From Paractinoplanes tereljensis (GTDB taxonomy: Bacteria; Actinomycetota; Actinomycetes; Mycobacteriales; Micromonosporaceae), in NCBI RefSeq assembly GCF_016862435.1, contig NZ_BOMY01000002.1:186001-250000 (forward strand): DNA of 64,000 nt, given 5' to 3'. The notes under the pieces are model-generated. The model made no database searches. It had not been told where the DNA came from and saw only the letters and a list, made by a program, of their open reading frames with translations. Made by a program: the position numbers and the translations under genes. Below are positions 44,461 to 53,629 of the stretch, piece by piece; the first letter of the stretch is position 1; the number at the start of each line of letters is the position of its first letter.

Positions 44461-45623
44461 GCGAGGAACGCAGCCGGCGATGGCGGCTCGTGCTGGGCGG
44501 AGCGGCCGAGGAGTCGCTGGGGGCGGCCGAGGGGCGGGACGGGGCGATGGACTCCGCGCTCGCCGCGCTCTATGACGCCGGTGGGGCCGGCGACCCGCAG
44601 AGCGGCAGCAAGCGCTCGGCCGGGCTGGGCGGTTCGGCGCCGAAGGTGGCCCGCTGGCTGGGCGACATCCGGGAGTACTTTCCGTCGACCGTCGTGCAGG
44701 TCATGCAGTCCGACGCGATCGAGCGTCTCGACCTGACCCGGCTGCTGCTCGAACCGGAGATGCTGGCCGCCGTCGAACCGGACGTGCACCTGGTGGGCAC
44801 GCTGCTCTCGCTCAACGGCGTGATGCCGGCCAAGACCAAGGACGCGGCCCGGCAGGTGGTCCGGCAGGTGGTCGAGGAGCTGGAGAAGCGGATCACCCAG
44901 AAGACCCTGGCCGCGGTGAGCGGGGCGCTGAACCGGGCCGCCCGGATCAACCGGCCCCGGCACGCCGACATCGACTGGGACCGGACGATCCGCGCCAACC
45001 TCAAGCACTACCAGGCCGAGCACCGCACGATCATCCCGGAACGGCTGGTGGGCTACGGGCGGCGGACCACGGCCGTGCAGCGCGACGTGGTGCTGTGCGT
45101 GGACCAGTCCGGGTCGATGGCCGCGTCGGTGGTGTTCTCCGGGGTGTTCGCGGCGGTGCTGGCCTCGATGCGGTCGCTGCGCACCTCGCTTGTCGTCTTC
45201 GACACCGCCGTGGTCGACCTGACCGACCAGCTCAGCGACCCGGTCGAGGTGCTGTTCGGCACGCAGCTGGGCGGCGGGACCGACATCAACCGGGCCATCG
45301 CCTACAGCCAGCAGCTGATCAGCCGGCCCCGGGACAGCATCTTCATCCTGATCAGCGACCTCTACGAGGGTGGCGTGCGGGAGCAGATGCTGCGCCGGGT
45401 GGCCGAGATGACCTCGGCGGGCGTGCAGGTGGTGGTGTTGCTCGCGCTGTCCGACGAGGGGGCACCGGCCTACGACCACGAGAACGCGGCCGCGCTCGCG
45501 GCGCTCGGGGTGCCGGCCTTCGCCTGCACACCGGACGCCTTCCCGGATCTGATGGCCGCGGCGATCGAGCGGCGTGACTTGAAGGCGTTCGCCGAGCGCC
45601 TTGAAACGGAGGCCGCTCGGTAA
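44457..45623 (+). CDS. VWA domain protein, MoxR partner
   Basis: 388 aa from ATG 44457, overlapping the DUF5682 stop (ATGA). Residues 1-205 are helical. The VWA domain has a complete MIDAS: DQSGSM (216-221), GGGTD with Thr275, and Asp301 in LISDLYEGG. A metal-dependent adhesion site intact to this degree predicts ligand binding via a carboxylate. It is probably the substrate-selecting partner of the MoxR ATPase. Confidence 0.92.
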   Translation: MSEERSRRWRLVLGGAAEESLGAAEGRDGAMDSALAALYDAGGAGDPQSGSKRSAGLGGSAPKVARWLGDIREYFPSTVVQVMQSDAIERLDLTRLLLEPEMLAAVEPDVHLVGTLLSLNGVMPAKTKDAARQVVRQVVEELEKRITQKTLAAVSGALNRAARINRPRHADIDWDRTIRANLKHYQAEHRTIIPERLVGYGRRTTAVQRDVVLCVDQSGSMAASVVFSGVFAAVLASMRSLRTSLVVFDTAVVDLTDQLSDPVEVLFGTQLGGGTDINRAIAYSQQLISRPRDSIFILISDLYEGGVREQMLRRVAEMTSAGVQVVVLLALSDEGAPAYDHENAAALAALGVPAFACTPDAFPDLMAAAIERRDLKAFAERLETEAAR

Positions 45624-45637
45624 CTACCGTAGGGCGT

Positions 45638-46411
45638 ATGAGTGCTTACTTGGAGACCGCGAGCATCTGGCAGGAGAGCTGGGACCGGCAGCAGGAGGGC
45701 TTCCTCCCGGACCGCGAGGAACGGTTCGCGGCCATGCTCACGGCCGTCGCCGCGGTCACCGACGACACGGCGCCCCGGCTGCTCGATCTGGCCGGCGGCA
45801 CCGGCACGATCGCGCTGCGCGCGCTGGCCCGGTTCCCCGGCGCCGAGGTCACGGTCCTCGACCAGGACCCGGTGCTGCTGACGATCGCGGAAGCCTCGCT
45901 GCGCGGCCGGGGCACGATCGTCGAAGCCGACCTGGGCGATCCGTCCTGGCGGGCCAAGCTGCCGGGTGAGCTGCCGGCTGGGGGCTTCGACGCGGTGCTG
46001 ACCGCGACCGCCCTGCACTGGCTGCCGGCCGAGCGGGTGGCCGCCCTCTACGGCGAGATCCGCGAGGTGCTGCGGCCCGGCGGCATCTTCGCAAACGCCG
46101 ACCACATGCCGGAGGAGTCACTGCCGACCCTGTCCGCGAAACTGCGGGGGCACGGCCGGAAGCTGCGCGAGGCCCGCTACGCGACGGGTGCCGTCACCTC
46201 GTGGTCCGACTGGTGGCAGCGGGTGGCCGGCGACGAGGTGCTCGCGCCCAGGCTGGCCGAGCGCGAACGCATCTATCCGGGGACGGCCCACCACCAGGAG
46301 TGGACCCCGCCGGTCGCCTGGCACCTCGATGCCCTGCGGGCCGCGGGCTTCGCCGAGGCGGGCGTGCTGTGGCGCGGCGGCACCGACGCAGCGGTGGTCG
46401 GCCTGCGGTGA
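45638..46411 (+). CDS. Class I SAM-dependent methyltransferase
   Basis: 257 aa. Motif I LLDLAGGTGTIALRAL, motif II EVTVLDQDPVLL, motif IV AVLTATALHWLP, motif V VLRPGGIFANADHMP. The LxWLP and HMPEES segments are typical of a broad family of small-molecule methyltransferases without an assigned substrate. It starts 14 nt after the VWA stop and might be cotranscribed with the MoxR operon, but it is not a standard member of that gene set. Confidence 0.85.
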   Translation: MSAYLETASIWQESWDRQQEGFLPDREERFAAMLTAVAAVTDDTAPRLLDLAGGTGTIALRALARFPGAEVTVLDQDPVLLTIAEASLRGRGTIVEADLGDPSWRAKLPGELPAGGFDAVLTATALHWLPAERVAALYGEIREVLRPGGIFANADHMPEESLPTLSAKLRGHGRKLREARYATGAVTSWSDWWQRVAGDEVLAPRLAERERIYPGTAHHQEWTPPVAWHLDALRAAGFAEAGVLWRGGTDAAVVGLR

Positions 46412-46431
46412 TCCGTACATAGACTGGGCAA

Positions 46432-46878
46432 ATGCCATTGACCGGAGAATATGCGCCGAGCACGTCCCAGTGGGCCCGCGACCAGGCCGAGAAGATCGAG
46501 GCGACGAACGGCGCCGAGGGCTACGAGCTGCACGGCATGCGGGTCATCGTGCTGACCTCGGTGGGTGCCAAGACCGGCCTGCTGCGCAAGACGGCACTGA
46601 TGCGGGTCGAGCACGACGGTGAGTACGCGGTGGTCGGTTCGCTCGGCGGTGCGCCGAAGAACCCGGTGTGGGTCTACAACCTGCGCAAACAGCCGCACGT
46701 CGAGCTGCAGGACGGCGCCGAGAAGCACGACTACCTGGCCCGTGAGGTCACCGACGAGGAGCGGGCGGTGTGGTGGGAGCGGTCGGTCGCCGCGTTCCCC
46801 AACTACGCCGGTTACCAGAAGAAGACCGACCGCCTGATCCCGGTATTCGTACTTACCCGGCTGCCGGAGCAAGAGTAG
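46432..46878 (+). CDS. Deazaflavin (F420)-dependent nitroreductase-family protein
   Basis: 148 aa. Split-barrel fold with [19 protein letters not shown] (phosphate-binding Thr-Gly-x-x-Arg-Lys), [20 protein letters not shown] and [19 protein letters not shown]. These match the Ddn-like flavin/deazaflavin oxidoreductases of actinobacteria, which bind F420. Electron partner and substrate are unknown. Confidence 0.87.
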   Translation: MPLTGEYAPSTSQWARDQAEKIEATNGAEGYELHGMRVIVLTSVGAKTGLLRKTALMRVEHDGEYAVVGSLGGAPKNPVWVYNLRKQPHVELQDGAEKHDYLAREVTDEERAVWWERSVAAFPNYAGYQKKTDRLIPVFVLTRLPEQE

Positions 46879-46940
46879 TAAGAGAGGGAACCTCGGGAAA
46901 ACCGGATGCCGCAAGGGCATCGAACGTCGATCATTGCACC

Positions 46941-48086
46941 ATGCGTACTCCCCATCAGCCTGTCGACCGGCATGCCGGGCGCCCGGTGGAGCCGGCGGCC
47001 TCGCCGCCGGCTCTCGGCGCTCTGCCGCTGTCCGGTTCCGTCGATGACGGCGACCGCCTGGTGGATGTCGTCGACCTGCTGGCCCTGGATGCTTTCGTCA
47101 CCGGCCGGGAGCCGTTCGGCCGCAGCTGCTACCTGGAAAACGTGCGGGCCGAGGCCCCGCTGACCACCGACGACGCGCGAGTGGTGCGCGACGCGGTGGA
47201 GGACGACGGGCAGGCCCGCCTCTCCGTCGGCGAGGGCTGGACGCTGCACGTGACCCGCTGGAAGCAGAGCCGGCGGGCCCGGGTCACGGTCACCGCGATC
47301 TCGGCCGAGCTGGCCGAGTCGGTGCTGGACGCGACGACGTCCGGCGCGGTCGAGGAACCGGAGCCGGCCGGCGACAGCGTACCCATCGGGTTCTGGCATT
47401 TCGGTCCGCACGGACCGCGCCGGGTGCAGCGCGAGATCGACGCGGCGCCGTGGGAGAAGATCCGGGCCAACTACGCCGGGCCGGTCGGGCAGACGCTCGA
47501 GCGGCTGATGACGCTGGACGGCTCGGTGGTCAACGGGCGGCTCCTGCTGCTGCACGGGGAACCGGGCACCGGCAAGACCACCGCGCTGCGGGCCCTGGCC
47601 CAGCAGTGGCGGGACTGGTGCCAGGTCGACTGCGTGCTCGACCCGGAACGGCTGTTCAGCGACCCGGCCTACCTGATGAGCGTAGCGCTGGGCAGCGGCG
47701 ACGAGGACGAACCGCGCTGGCGGCTGCTGATGCTGGAGGACTGCGACGAGCTGATCAGCGGCGAGGCCAAGGCGAGCGCCGGGCAGTCGCTGTCCCGGCT
47801 GCTCAACCTCACCGACGGGCTGCTCGGGCAGGGCCGCAACGCGCTGATCGCGATCACCACCAACGAAGACCTGGCGACCCTGCACCCGGCGGTGATCCGG
47901 CCGGGCCGCTGCCTGGCCAGCATCGAGGTGGGCCGGCTCCCTTACGCCGAGGCCGCCGCGTGGCTGGGCTCGGCGCGCGGCATCGGCCCGGAGGGTGCCA
48001 CCCTGGCCGAGCTGTACGCGTTGAAGACCGGCGCCGAGCCGGTCACCATCCCGAAGACCGTGCCGACCACGGGCATGTATCTGTAG
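46941..48086 (+). CDS. AAA family ATPase with DUF5925-like N-terminal domain
   Basis: 381 aa from ATG 46941. The N-domain (about 30-150) is the region annotated DUF5925 in actinobacteria. Walker A GEPGTGKT (206-213), Walker B MLEDCDELI, sensor ITTNEDLATLHPAVIRPGRC with the arginine finger. It is cytoplasmic, possibly a remodelling ATPase; no partner is obvious. It converges on the multicopper-oxidase gene with 3 nt between stops. Confidence 0.8.
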   Translation: MRTPHQPVDRHAGRPVEPAASPPALGALPLSGSVDDGDRLVDVVDLLALDAFVTGREPFGRSCYLENVRAEAPLTTDDARVVRDAVEDDGQARLSVGEGWTLHVTRWKQSRRARVTVTAISAELAESVLDATTSGAVEEPEPAGDSVPIGFWHFGPHGPRRVQREIDAAPWEKIRANYAGPVGQTLERLMTLDGSVVNGRLLLLHGEPGTGKTTALRALAQQWRDWCQVDCVLDPERLFSDPAYLMSVALGSGDEDEPRWRLLMLEDCDELISGEAKASAGQSLSRLLNLTDGLLGQGRNALIAITTNEDLATLHPAVIRPGRCLASIEVGRLPYAEAAAWLGSARGIGPEGATLAELYALKTGAEPVTIPKTVPTTGMYL

Positions 48087-48089
48087 CGG

Positions 48090-49511
48090 TTACTCCGGGC
48101 TGTTGCCGGCGTCGCCACCCACCCGGAAGGGCGTGGTGACGTCGGTGTAGGCCAGGTGGGCCAGCAGGCCGTCGACCGCGTGCTGCAGGTTGTGGCAGTG
48201 GTCGACCCAGATGCCCGGGTTGTCGGCGACGAAGGCGATCTCATAGGTCTCGCCGTCGCCGACGTCCAGCGAGTCGAACCACCACGGGCTGCCGGTCGCG
48301 GCCACCCCGTTACGGCTGAGCACGACCGCGTGGTGGCCGTGCAGGTGCATCGGGTGGACCTCACCGCTGGTGTTGCTGATCGTCATCCGGACGATGTCGC
48401 CGGTCGCGACCATGAACATCGGTACGTCCGGGAACAGGTGGCCGTTGATCGACCACCACAGGCCGGGCTTGCCGTCCAGGAAGCCGGCCCGCCGCCCGAT
48501 CCGGTAGTCGAAGTTCCGGGTCGCCCGGGCCGGATCGAAGCCCAGCGCGGCCGGGGTGCCGTAGGACAGCAGGTCGACGTCGTCGGCCGGTTCCGTCCCG
48601 GCCGCCGCCCCGCCGGCGACCAGCGCGGCGCCCGCACCCACGTCGACCCTTGCGGCGCCGGAGGCCGGCATCTCGAAGGTCAGATCGACCCGGCCACCCG
48701 CCGTGACGATTACTGATTTGCCGGTAATGTCGGTCGGCCCGTTCACGCTGCGGCCGTCGATCGCGGCGACTCGATAGGGCGCACCCGACACCCAGGCCCG
48801 CAGCGGCCCGGCGTCCGTGTTGATCACGCGAGCCCGGACGACCTGGCTGGGCCGGGCGGCGAGCGCCGCCTCACCCGCCGCCCCGTTGATGGTGCGGCGG
48901 CCGTCGAAGGTGTGCACCTGGACGACCTGGTCGATGCCCTCGGCGAAGACCGGCTCGGTGACGATCAGGGCCCCGAACAGACCCTGCCGCACCTGCTCGT
49001 GGCCGACCTGGTGGGAGTGGTACCAGTAGGTGCCGGCGTCCTGGACGGTAAACCGGTAGACGAAGCTCGCGCCGGGCCGCACCGCGTCCTGGGTGACCCC
49101 GGCGACTCCGTCCTCCCCGTTGGGCACGTCGACGCCGTGCCAGTGCAGGGTCACGCCCTCGGTCACGTTGTCGTTGACCAGCGTGACCTGGACGAGCTGA
49201 CCCTTGACCGCGCGGATCTCGGGTCCCGGCGAGGTGCCGTTGAGCGTGTAGCGCCCGTTGCTCTCCTGATGAGCCGCCAACGTGACGGTGACGTCGGGCT
49301 TCGCGGATGCCGGACCGGTCAGCGTGTCGACACTGAGCCCACCCGTACCGTGCGAATGCCCTGCCGCCGGGCCGCCGCCGAAGTCGGCGTAGCCCATGGT
49401 GGCCATGTCGTAGGTGCCCGGGACCAGGCTCCGCTGCCAGAAGTAGCCCAGCGGGCCGAGGATCGCCACCGTCGCCCCGAGTGCGATGGCGATCTTGAAA
49501 GACTTGCGCAC
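48090..49511 (-). CDS. Multicopper oxidase
   Basis: 473 aa. A membrane anchor/signal IAIALGATVAILGPLGYFW precedes cupredoxin domains. Copper ligands: TLHWHGVDVP, YWYHSHQVGHEQ, HPMHLHGHHAVV and DHCHNLQHAVDGLLAHL. All four His-rich blocks are present; the type 1 axial position in the last block is Leu rather than Met, which usually raises redox potential. The gene is coupled (3 nt) to the upstream membrane-protein gene. Substrate could be a metal or phenolic. Confidence 0.88.
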   Translation of the reverse strand: MRKSFKIAIALGATVAILGPLGYFWQRSLVPGTYDMATMGYADFGGGPAAGHSHGTGGLSVDTLTGPASAKPDVTVTLAAHQESNGRYTLNGTSPGPEIRAVKGQLVQVTLVNDNVTEGVTLHWHGVDVPNGEDGVAGVTQDAVRPGASFVYRFTVQDAGTYWYHSHQVGHEQVRQGLFGALIVTEPVFAEGIDQVVQVHTFDGRRTINGAAGEAALAARPSQVVRARVINTDAGPLRAWVSGAPYRVAAIDGRSVNGPTDITGKSVIVTAGGRVDLTFEMPASGAARVDVGAGAALVAGGAAAGTEPADDVDLLSYGTPAALGFDPARATRNFDYRIGRRAGFLDGKPGLWWSINGHLFPDVPMFMVATGDIVRMTISNTSGEVHPMHLHGHHAVVLSRNGVAATGSPWWFDSLDVGDGETYEIAFVADNPGIWVDHCHNLQHAVDGLLAHLAYTDVTTPFRVGGDAGNSPE

Positions 49512-49514
49512 GGC

Positions 49515-49943
49515 TCAGGCCGTGACGGGTGTGCTCGCCTGGGTCGAACCGGCGAGGCGGGCCTGGCGCATGGCCAGCGAGGCGACCGCGGCCAGCGCGA
49601 ACGCGTTGATCGCGTGCAGCACGCCGAGAACCGGCACCGGGTAGCTCGCGTAGGCCAGGACGATCTGCAGCACCAGCACGCCGAACGTGATCGCCGCCCA
49701 CTTCACCCCGCCCGGGATGCCGGCGAAGAACGACACGATCAGCAGGGCCAGCACCAGCACCGGCACGATCATCTCGCCGACCACCATGTGCACGGCGATG
49801 CCGGCGTTGTCGGAGTCCTTGGTGAAGACCTGGCCGTCGTCGGTCTTGTGCAGGATGTCGAAGAGCGCGTAGGCGATGGCGCAGGCCTGCACCACCACGC
49901 CGGTCGCGATCGACATGGCGAGAATCCGATAAACAGCGCGCAC
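49515..49943 (-). CDS. Four-helix membrane protein coupled to multicopper oxidase
   Basis: 142 aa. Helices: ILAMSIATGVVVQACAIAYALF, HMVVGEMIVPVLVLALLIV, WAAITFGVLVLQIVLAYA and LGVLHAINAFALAAVASL. Conserved His in helices 2 and 4 could carry haem or contact quinone; this is inference. It is the promoter-proximal gene of a two-gene operon with the oxidase, perhaps anchoring or supplying electrons to it. Confidence 0.7.
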   Translation of the reverse strand: MRAVYRILAMSIATGVVVQACAIAYALFDILHKTDDGQVFTKDSDNAGIAVHMVVGEMIVPVLVLALLIVSFFAGIPGGVKWAAITFGVLVLQIVLAYASYPVPVLGVLHAINAFALAAVASLAMRQARLAGSTQASTPVTA

Positions 49944-50057
49944 GACGTTCCCCCTAGGCCGCCCTACGTATCAGTGGCTACATCCTGCCCCCTGGGTACG
50001 ACAGGGCGCGCAACGCCCCTCAGGAAACGCTCAGTATCGGTAGGCGTACCGAAAGAA

Positions 50058-50081
50058 GGCCCGGCGCCTGCGCGCCGGGCC
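50058..50081 (-). terminator. Terminator of TIG protein 1 gene
   Basis: GGCCCGGCGC (50058-50067) pairs with GCGCCGGGCC (50072-50081), 4-nt loop; TTCTTTC follows on the minus strand. It ends the leftward transcript of the TIG protein. Confidence 0.75.
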
Positions 50082-50099
50082 CTCTATTTCCGCGGTCTC

Positions 50100-52514
50100 T
50101 CAGAAGGGCGCGACCGTAAAGGTGGAGTTGCTGGTCACGTCGGTCTGGAAGTAGTTCGGATCGCTGAGTGCGGCGTCGTTCGCTCCGTTGCTCACGACGG
50201 TGAGGTGATAGGAGCCGTCCGGCACCGGCGCTCCGGCGTAGAGCATGCCGTTGACCATCCGGGTGAGCGTGAGACTGCCCTGCCCGCCGCCGACCGCGTT
50301 CGCCGACAGCGTCGCGGTGCCGGTCGACGGGATGACCATCGTGCCCACCGGAATGCCCAGGGTGTTGACGCCGGCCGTGGCCGGCGGATCGTTACCGACG
50401 AACGCGCTGCTGGTGATCATGCTGGACCCGTCGGTCGCGGTGACGCCGTTGACCGTGAACGTGCTGCTGGCCGTGGCCGGCACCGAGATGGTGGCGGTGT
50501 TGCCGCCGGCCCCGATCGACAGGATCGAGGTGCCGTTCGGGATCCCGGTCGTGTTGCCGAAGACCCGTCCGATGTCGGCCTTGGTGAACGAGCCGGAGTT
50601 GAGGCTCACGGTGGTGCTGCCGGTGGTGGTCACCACGACGTTGCCGAGCTGGCGCAGCGGCTGGCCGCCGATGTTGAGGGTCAGGCCGGCGCCGCTCATC
50701 GTGGCCGCCTTGGACAGCAGCGCCCGCGTCGGGCTGAGCACGGCCGTGACGGTGACGCCGGGCGGGATCATGCTCGTCGGCGACCACGCCGGCAGTCCGG
50801 TGTCGTTCCGGCTGAACCGGCCCGTATTGGAGGTCACCAGGCGGCTTCCGGCGGTGGCGACGATGTCGTTGTCCAGGTTGTTGGTGTATGTCGACGGGTC
50901 GAAGTACCCGGTGCCGGCCGCGTTGAGCCGCCGGCCCAGTTGCAGGGTGCAGACCAGTTCCTCGTCGTTGAGCGGCAGGACGTCGACGCACTCCGCGACC
51001 GGGCCATTGGCCCGTGCGCCACTGCCGTCCCCGACGTCGGCACCGTTGTAGACCCCGTTGACCAGGTAGATCCGGGCCGCCGTACCGCCGGTGCCGAACG
51101 GCAGCGACAGGAACCGGCTGCCCTGGAGCATGACGTCCACGTTCCCGGCGGTGCTCGGCGCGGTGTTCGGGGATACCCGGATCATGTTCAGGTACGAGTA
51201 CGCGCCGACCAGGGTGCGAGTGCCCATCGGCGTGGTGACGATGAGCGTGACGTCGTCCTCCACCGGATGCGCCGGTGCCTGCGCGGTGAACGCACGATCG
51301 TTGATCGGCTGGATGTTGGTCAGCGGCACGCCGCCGAGCGTGGCGGTGATCCGCCCCGGTTCGGTGGGGAAGTCGGTGCCGAGCACCGTGATGGTGTTAC
51401 CACCGGACATCGGCCCGGCCGACGGTGTCACCGCCGTCGGGGTCGCGGTCAGGGCCGCCGTGTACGTGCTCGACGCGATCAGGGCACCGGTGCCGGCATT
51501 GGCGTAGATACACACCTGGTAGGGCGTCGGCTGGTTGTTGGTCAGGGTCAGCGGCGGGATGTTGAGCAACAGCTTGTTGGCGCCGATCCGGCGCAGTGCC
51601 GACCCGGTGATCGCGATCGGCGCCGGATTGCCGCCGCTGGTGCCGTAGGTCGCCGGGCAGGACCCACCGGCGACGAGCAGCGCGCCCGGCGACGGGACCC
51701 CGGTCAGGAACGGCATCGGGGACGACACCGAGACGGCGTTGCTGGTCAGGTACGACCCGGCGGGCGGAGTCACGGACGCCACGTTCGCGCCGTACGGCGT
51801 CGCGGTGAGCAGTGCCCCGGTCGCCCCGGCGCCGTCGTAGAGGCAGATGGTGTACGGCGTCGGCGCCCCGCCCCCGGTCGCCACCACGCCCGACGGCACG
51901 GTGAGGCCGACCGCCGTACCCGACTGCTTGGTGACGGTGGCCGGGACCAGGTTGGCCGGATTGGCGGTGCCGAACGTCGCGCCGCAGGCGCCGGCGGTGA
52001 AGGCGGCCGCCACCGAGGTCAAGCCCGAGAACACCGGCGTATCGGCCTTGGCGGTGACCGTGATCTGATTGCCGCCGCCGGACGGCCCGCTCGCCGGGCC
52101 GGCCGTGACCGGCGCGCCCACGTACAGGGTGGTGCTGCCCTGCAGCACGCTGTTGCCGGCCGCGGTGTCGTAGACGCAGGCGTTGTACGCCTTGACTGCT
52201 CCGTTGGCGCCGGCAACCGGCCCGGTGGGCACCGTGAAGCTGACCGAGGTGCTGGTCTTGGCGGTCACCGGGGGAATCCAGGGCCCGGTCGTGGTGGCCA
52301 GGGCGATCTTCACCGGGCAGGCGGCAACGCTCAGTTGCACGGCGACCGTGCTGGGGTAGTTGGCCGCGGGGTCGGTGATGGTGGCGGTGCCACCGACCGG
52401 CACGACCAGCGGGCCGAGCACGGGTGCGGCCATCGCGACCTGCGGCGCGACGAGAAGGCCGGCGCCGGTCAGGCCGGCGATCAGCCCGGCCCGCAGAGTG
52501 GGGATTGAAGGCAT
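50100..52514 (-). CDS. Secreted multi-TIG-module protein 1
   Basis: 804 aa from ATG 52514 (AGGAGAA upstream). Signal peptide with LTGAGLLVAPQVAMAAP. Three N-terminal modules of about 100 aa, each starting near GPSGGGN-type turns and holding a conserved Cys pair (VACPVK...NACVYD; GACGATFG...YTICLYDG; GSCPATYG...YQVCIYAN). A canonical IPT/TIG domain follows (AGPMSGGNTITVLGTDF), then a second with another Cys pair (AECVDVL...ELVCTLQLG), then FTKADIG-type segments. It ends in STFTVAPF. There is no LPxTG, transmembrane or known catalytic site. It is one of four paralogues at this locus. Confidence 0.85.
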   Translation of the reverse strand: MPSIPTLRAGLIAGLTGAGLLVAPQVAMAAPVLGPLVVPVGGTATITDPAANYPSTVAVQLSVAACPVKIALATTTGPWIPPVTAKTSTSVSFTVPTGPVAGANGAVKAYNACVYDTAAGNSVLQGSTTLYVGAPVTAGPASGPSGGGNQITVTAKADTPVFSGLTSVAAAFTAGACGATFGTANPANLVPATVTKQSGTAVGLTVPSGVVATGGGAPTPYTICLYDGAGATGALLTATPYGANVASVTPPAGSYLTSNAVSVSSPMPFLTGVPSPGALLVAGGSCPATYGTSGGNPAPIAITGSALRRIGANKLLLNIPPLTLTNNQPTPYQVCIYANAGTGALIASSTYTAALTATPTAVTPSAGPMSGGNTITVLGTDFPTEPGRITATLGGVPLTNIQPINDRAFTAQAPAHPVEDDVTLIVTTPMGTRTLVGAYSYLNMIRVSPNTAPSTAGNVDVMLQGSRFLSLPFGTGGTAARIYLVNGVYNGADVGDGSGARANGPVAECVDVLPLNDEELVCTLQLGRRLNAAGTGYFDPSTYTNNLDNDIVATAGSRLVTSNTGRFSRNDTGLPAWSPTSMIPPGVTVTAVLSPTRALLSKAATMSGAGLTLNIGGQPLRQLGNVVVTTTGSTTVSLNSGSFTKADIGRVFGNTTGIPNGTSILSIGAGGNTATISVPATASSTFTVNGVTATDGSSMITSSAFVGNDPPATAGVNTLGIPVGTMVIPSTGTATLSANAVGGGQGSLTLTRMVNGMLYAGAPVPDGSYHLTVVSNGANDAALSDPNYFQTDVTSNSTFTVAPF

Positions 52515-52951
52515 GCGAGGTTCTCCTACAGCGGAGGTCCGCGGATGAGGCCCGCCGGACTCCGGCCGAGCGTAACGCTGAGTATCCGTGAATTTCCGAG
52601 GAGTAATCGCTTTGGTCGAGCGTCCTGAAAAGACAGACCGGTGACCTCAGCCGGGGACGACCGGGCGCGCCACGGCGCCGAGCCGCCCGCCGAAAACGTC
52701 AGACATGTCCCAGCAATGGCCGACGGCCGGTCGGGAGCGAGCCGGCCAGGTGCTCAGCACGCGTCGGCCTGCCGGCCAGGCCCCCTCTCGAGGAGGGACC
52801 TGCTTTCTCTTGAAAGACCATGCGCGGTGTACGCAGGAACAGCCCTCAATCGCAGCGAACCCCGCCCCGCACCCACCGCGAACCTCGTAACTCGCCGCGC
52901 TCCCGAATGGTCGAACAAAAGGAAGGCTAACCTTTGTAAACGAAATATAAA
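52515..52951. other. Long upstream region of TIG protein 1 gene
   Basis: No supported gene. AGCGTAAC at 52569-52576 reads GTTACGCT on the minus strand, the same octamer found upstream of TIG proteins 2 and 3. At 52917-52935 a partial iron-box-like AAAGGTTAGCCTTCCTTT lies on the minus strand (about 12 of 19 consensus bases). Confidence 0.45.
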
Positions 52952-52987
52952 CGCGCCCGACGCCTCCAGTCGGAGGCGGCGGGCGCG
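52952..52987 (-). terminator. Terminator of DUF1540 gene
   Basis: CGCGCCCGaCGCCTCC (52952-52967) pairs with GGAGGCGgCGGGCGCG (52972-52987) with one A/G mismatch and a 4-nt loop. On the minus strand it is followed by TTTATATTTCG. Confidence 0.85.
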
Positions 52988-53000
52988 AATTAGGAAAGGC

Positions 53001-53291
53001 TTACTTGGCTTCGTAGGTCATGCAGTCGGCGGTGTCGCCCGACTCACCGACGACGATCGCCGGCGCGTGGCACTCGAGGTCGGTGTTGTGCTTGCACTCG
53101 GCGCGCTTGCACGCTCCGACCTGCGCCAACGCCTTACCCATGCCACCCTTGTCGGCGCTGTCGACGAACGTGTCGCACTCCGAGTTACGGCTGCCGATAG
53201 TGATCGCGAAGGCGGTACACCCGTTGTGGTTGTAACCGCACTGGGTCGCCGAGCACGTCTGCACCCGCGGCATTTCCAGCATCTGAGTCAT
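53001..53291 (-). CDS. DUF1540 cysteine-rich protein
   Basis: 96 aa from ATG 53291 with AGGAGG upstream. Two DUF1540 repeats, TCSATQCGYNHNGCTAFAIT and ACKRAECKHNTDLECHAPA, each with four or five cysteines in C-x3/4-C-x(5)-C spacing. No signal peptide, so it is intracellular. The cysteines could hold zinc or an iron cluster. A strong iron-box match 90 nt upstream suggests control by an IdeR/DmdR repressor. Confidence 0.88.
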   Translation of the reverse strand: MTQMLEMPRVQTCSATQCGYNHNGCTAFAITIGSRNSECDTFVDSADKGGMGKALAQVGACKRAECKHNTDLECHAPAIVVGESGDTADCMTYEAK

Positions 53292-53380
53292 GTCGAGGCC
53301 TCCTGTTTTCGCATCCCGCTACCCGAACGACAGTAATCCATTCCCCGATCGAATTCGAACTACACCACTGTTAAATTTGT

Positions 53381-53399
53381 TTAGGTAAGGCACCCCTAA
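53381..53399. promoter_or_regulatory. IdeR/DmdR-type iron box
   Basis: TTAGGTAAGGCACCCCTAA matches 16 of 19 positions of the actinobacterial iron box TTAGGTTAGGCTCACCTAA. It lies 90 bp upstream of the DUF1540 start and 231 bp upstream of TIG protein 2, so control of the leftward gene is more likely. Confidence 0.7.
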
Positions 53400-53533
53400 G
53401 CAACCATTCATTCCGGCCCCGGCGGCGGCAGGCGGGGCATCGCGGCAGGATGCAGCCTGCCTCGAGCCAGATGTCCGACGTGTCCGACATCAAGAGAAAT
53501 TCGTGACTCTTTGCTACTAGGCAACCACGAATC

Positions 53534-53552
53534 GTTACGCTTCCGGCGAGAC
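53534..53552 (+). promoter_or_regulatory. Conserved TIG-gene upstream block, copy 1
   Basis: GTTACGCTTCCGGCGAGAC, identical to 57057-57075, about 96 nt before the TIG protein 2 start. TACGCT may be the -10 element. Confidence 0.6.
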
Positions 53553-53629
53553 AGCCCGCGACTGCTCATCGAGTGTCCGGGCTCACCCATCCATAGACGC
53601 GGTCCATCGGACCCGTAGGAGGACCTCGC

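Noticed and set aside
48912..52508. Very long open frame (about 1200 codons) on the plus strand
   Set aside because: It is antisense to the multicopper oxidase, its membrane partner and TIG protein 1; composition is Arg/Gly/His-rich without motifs, as expected of a GC-rich shadow frame.
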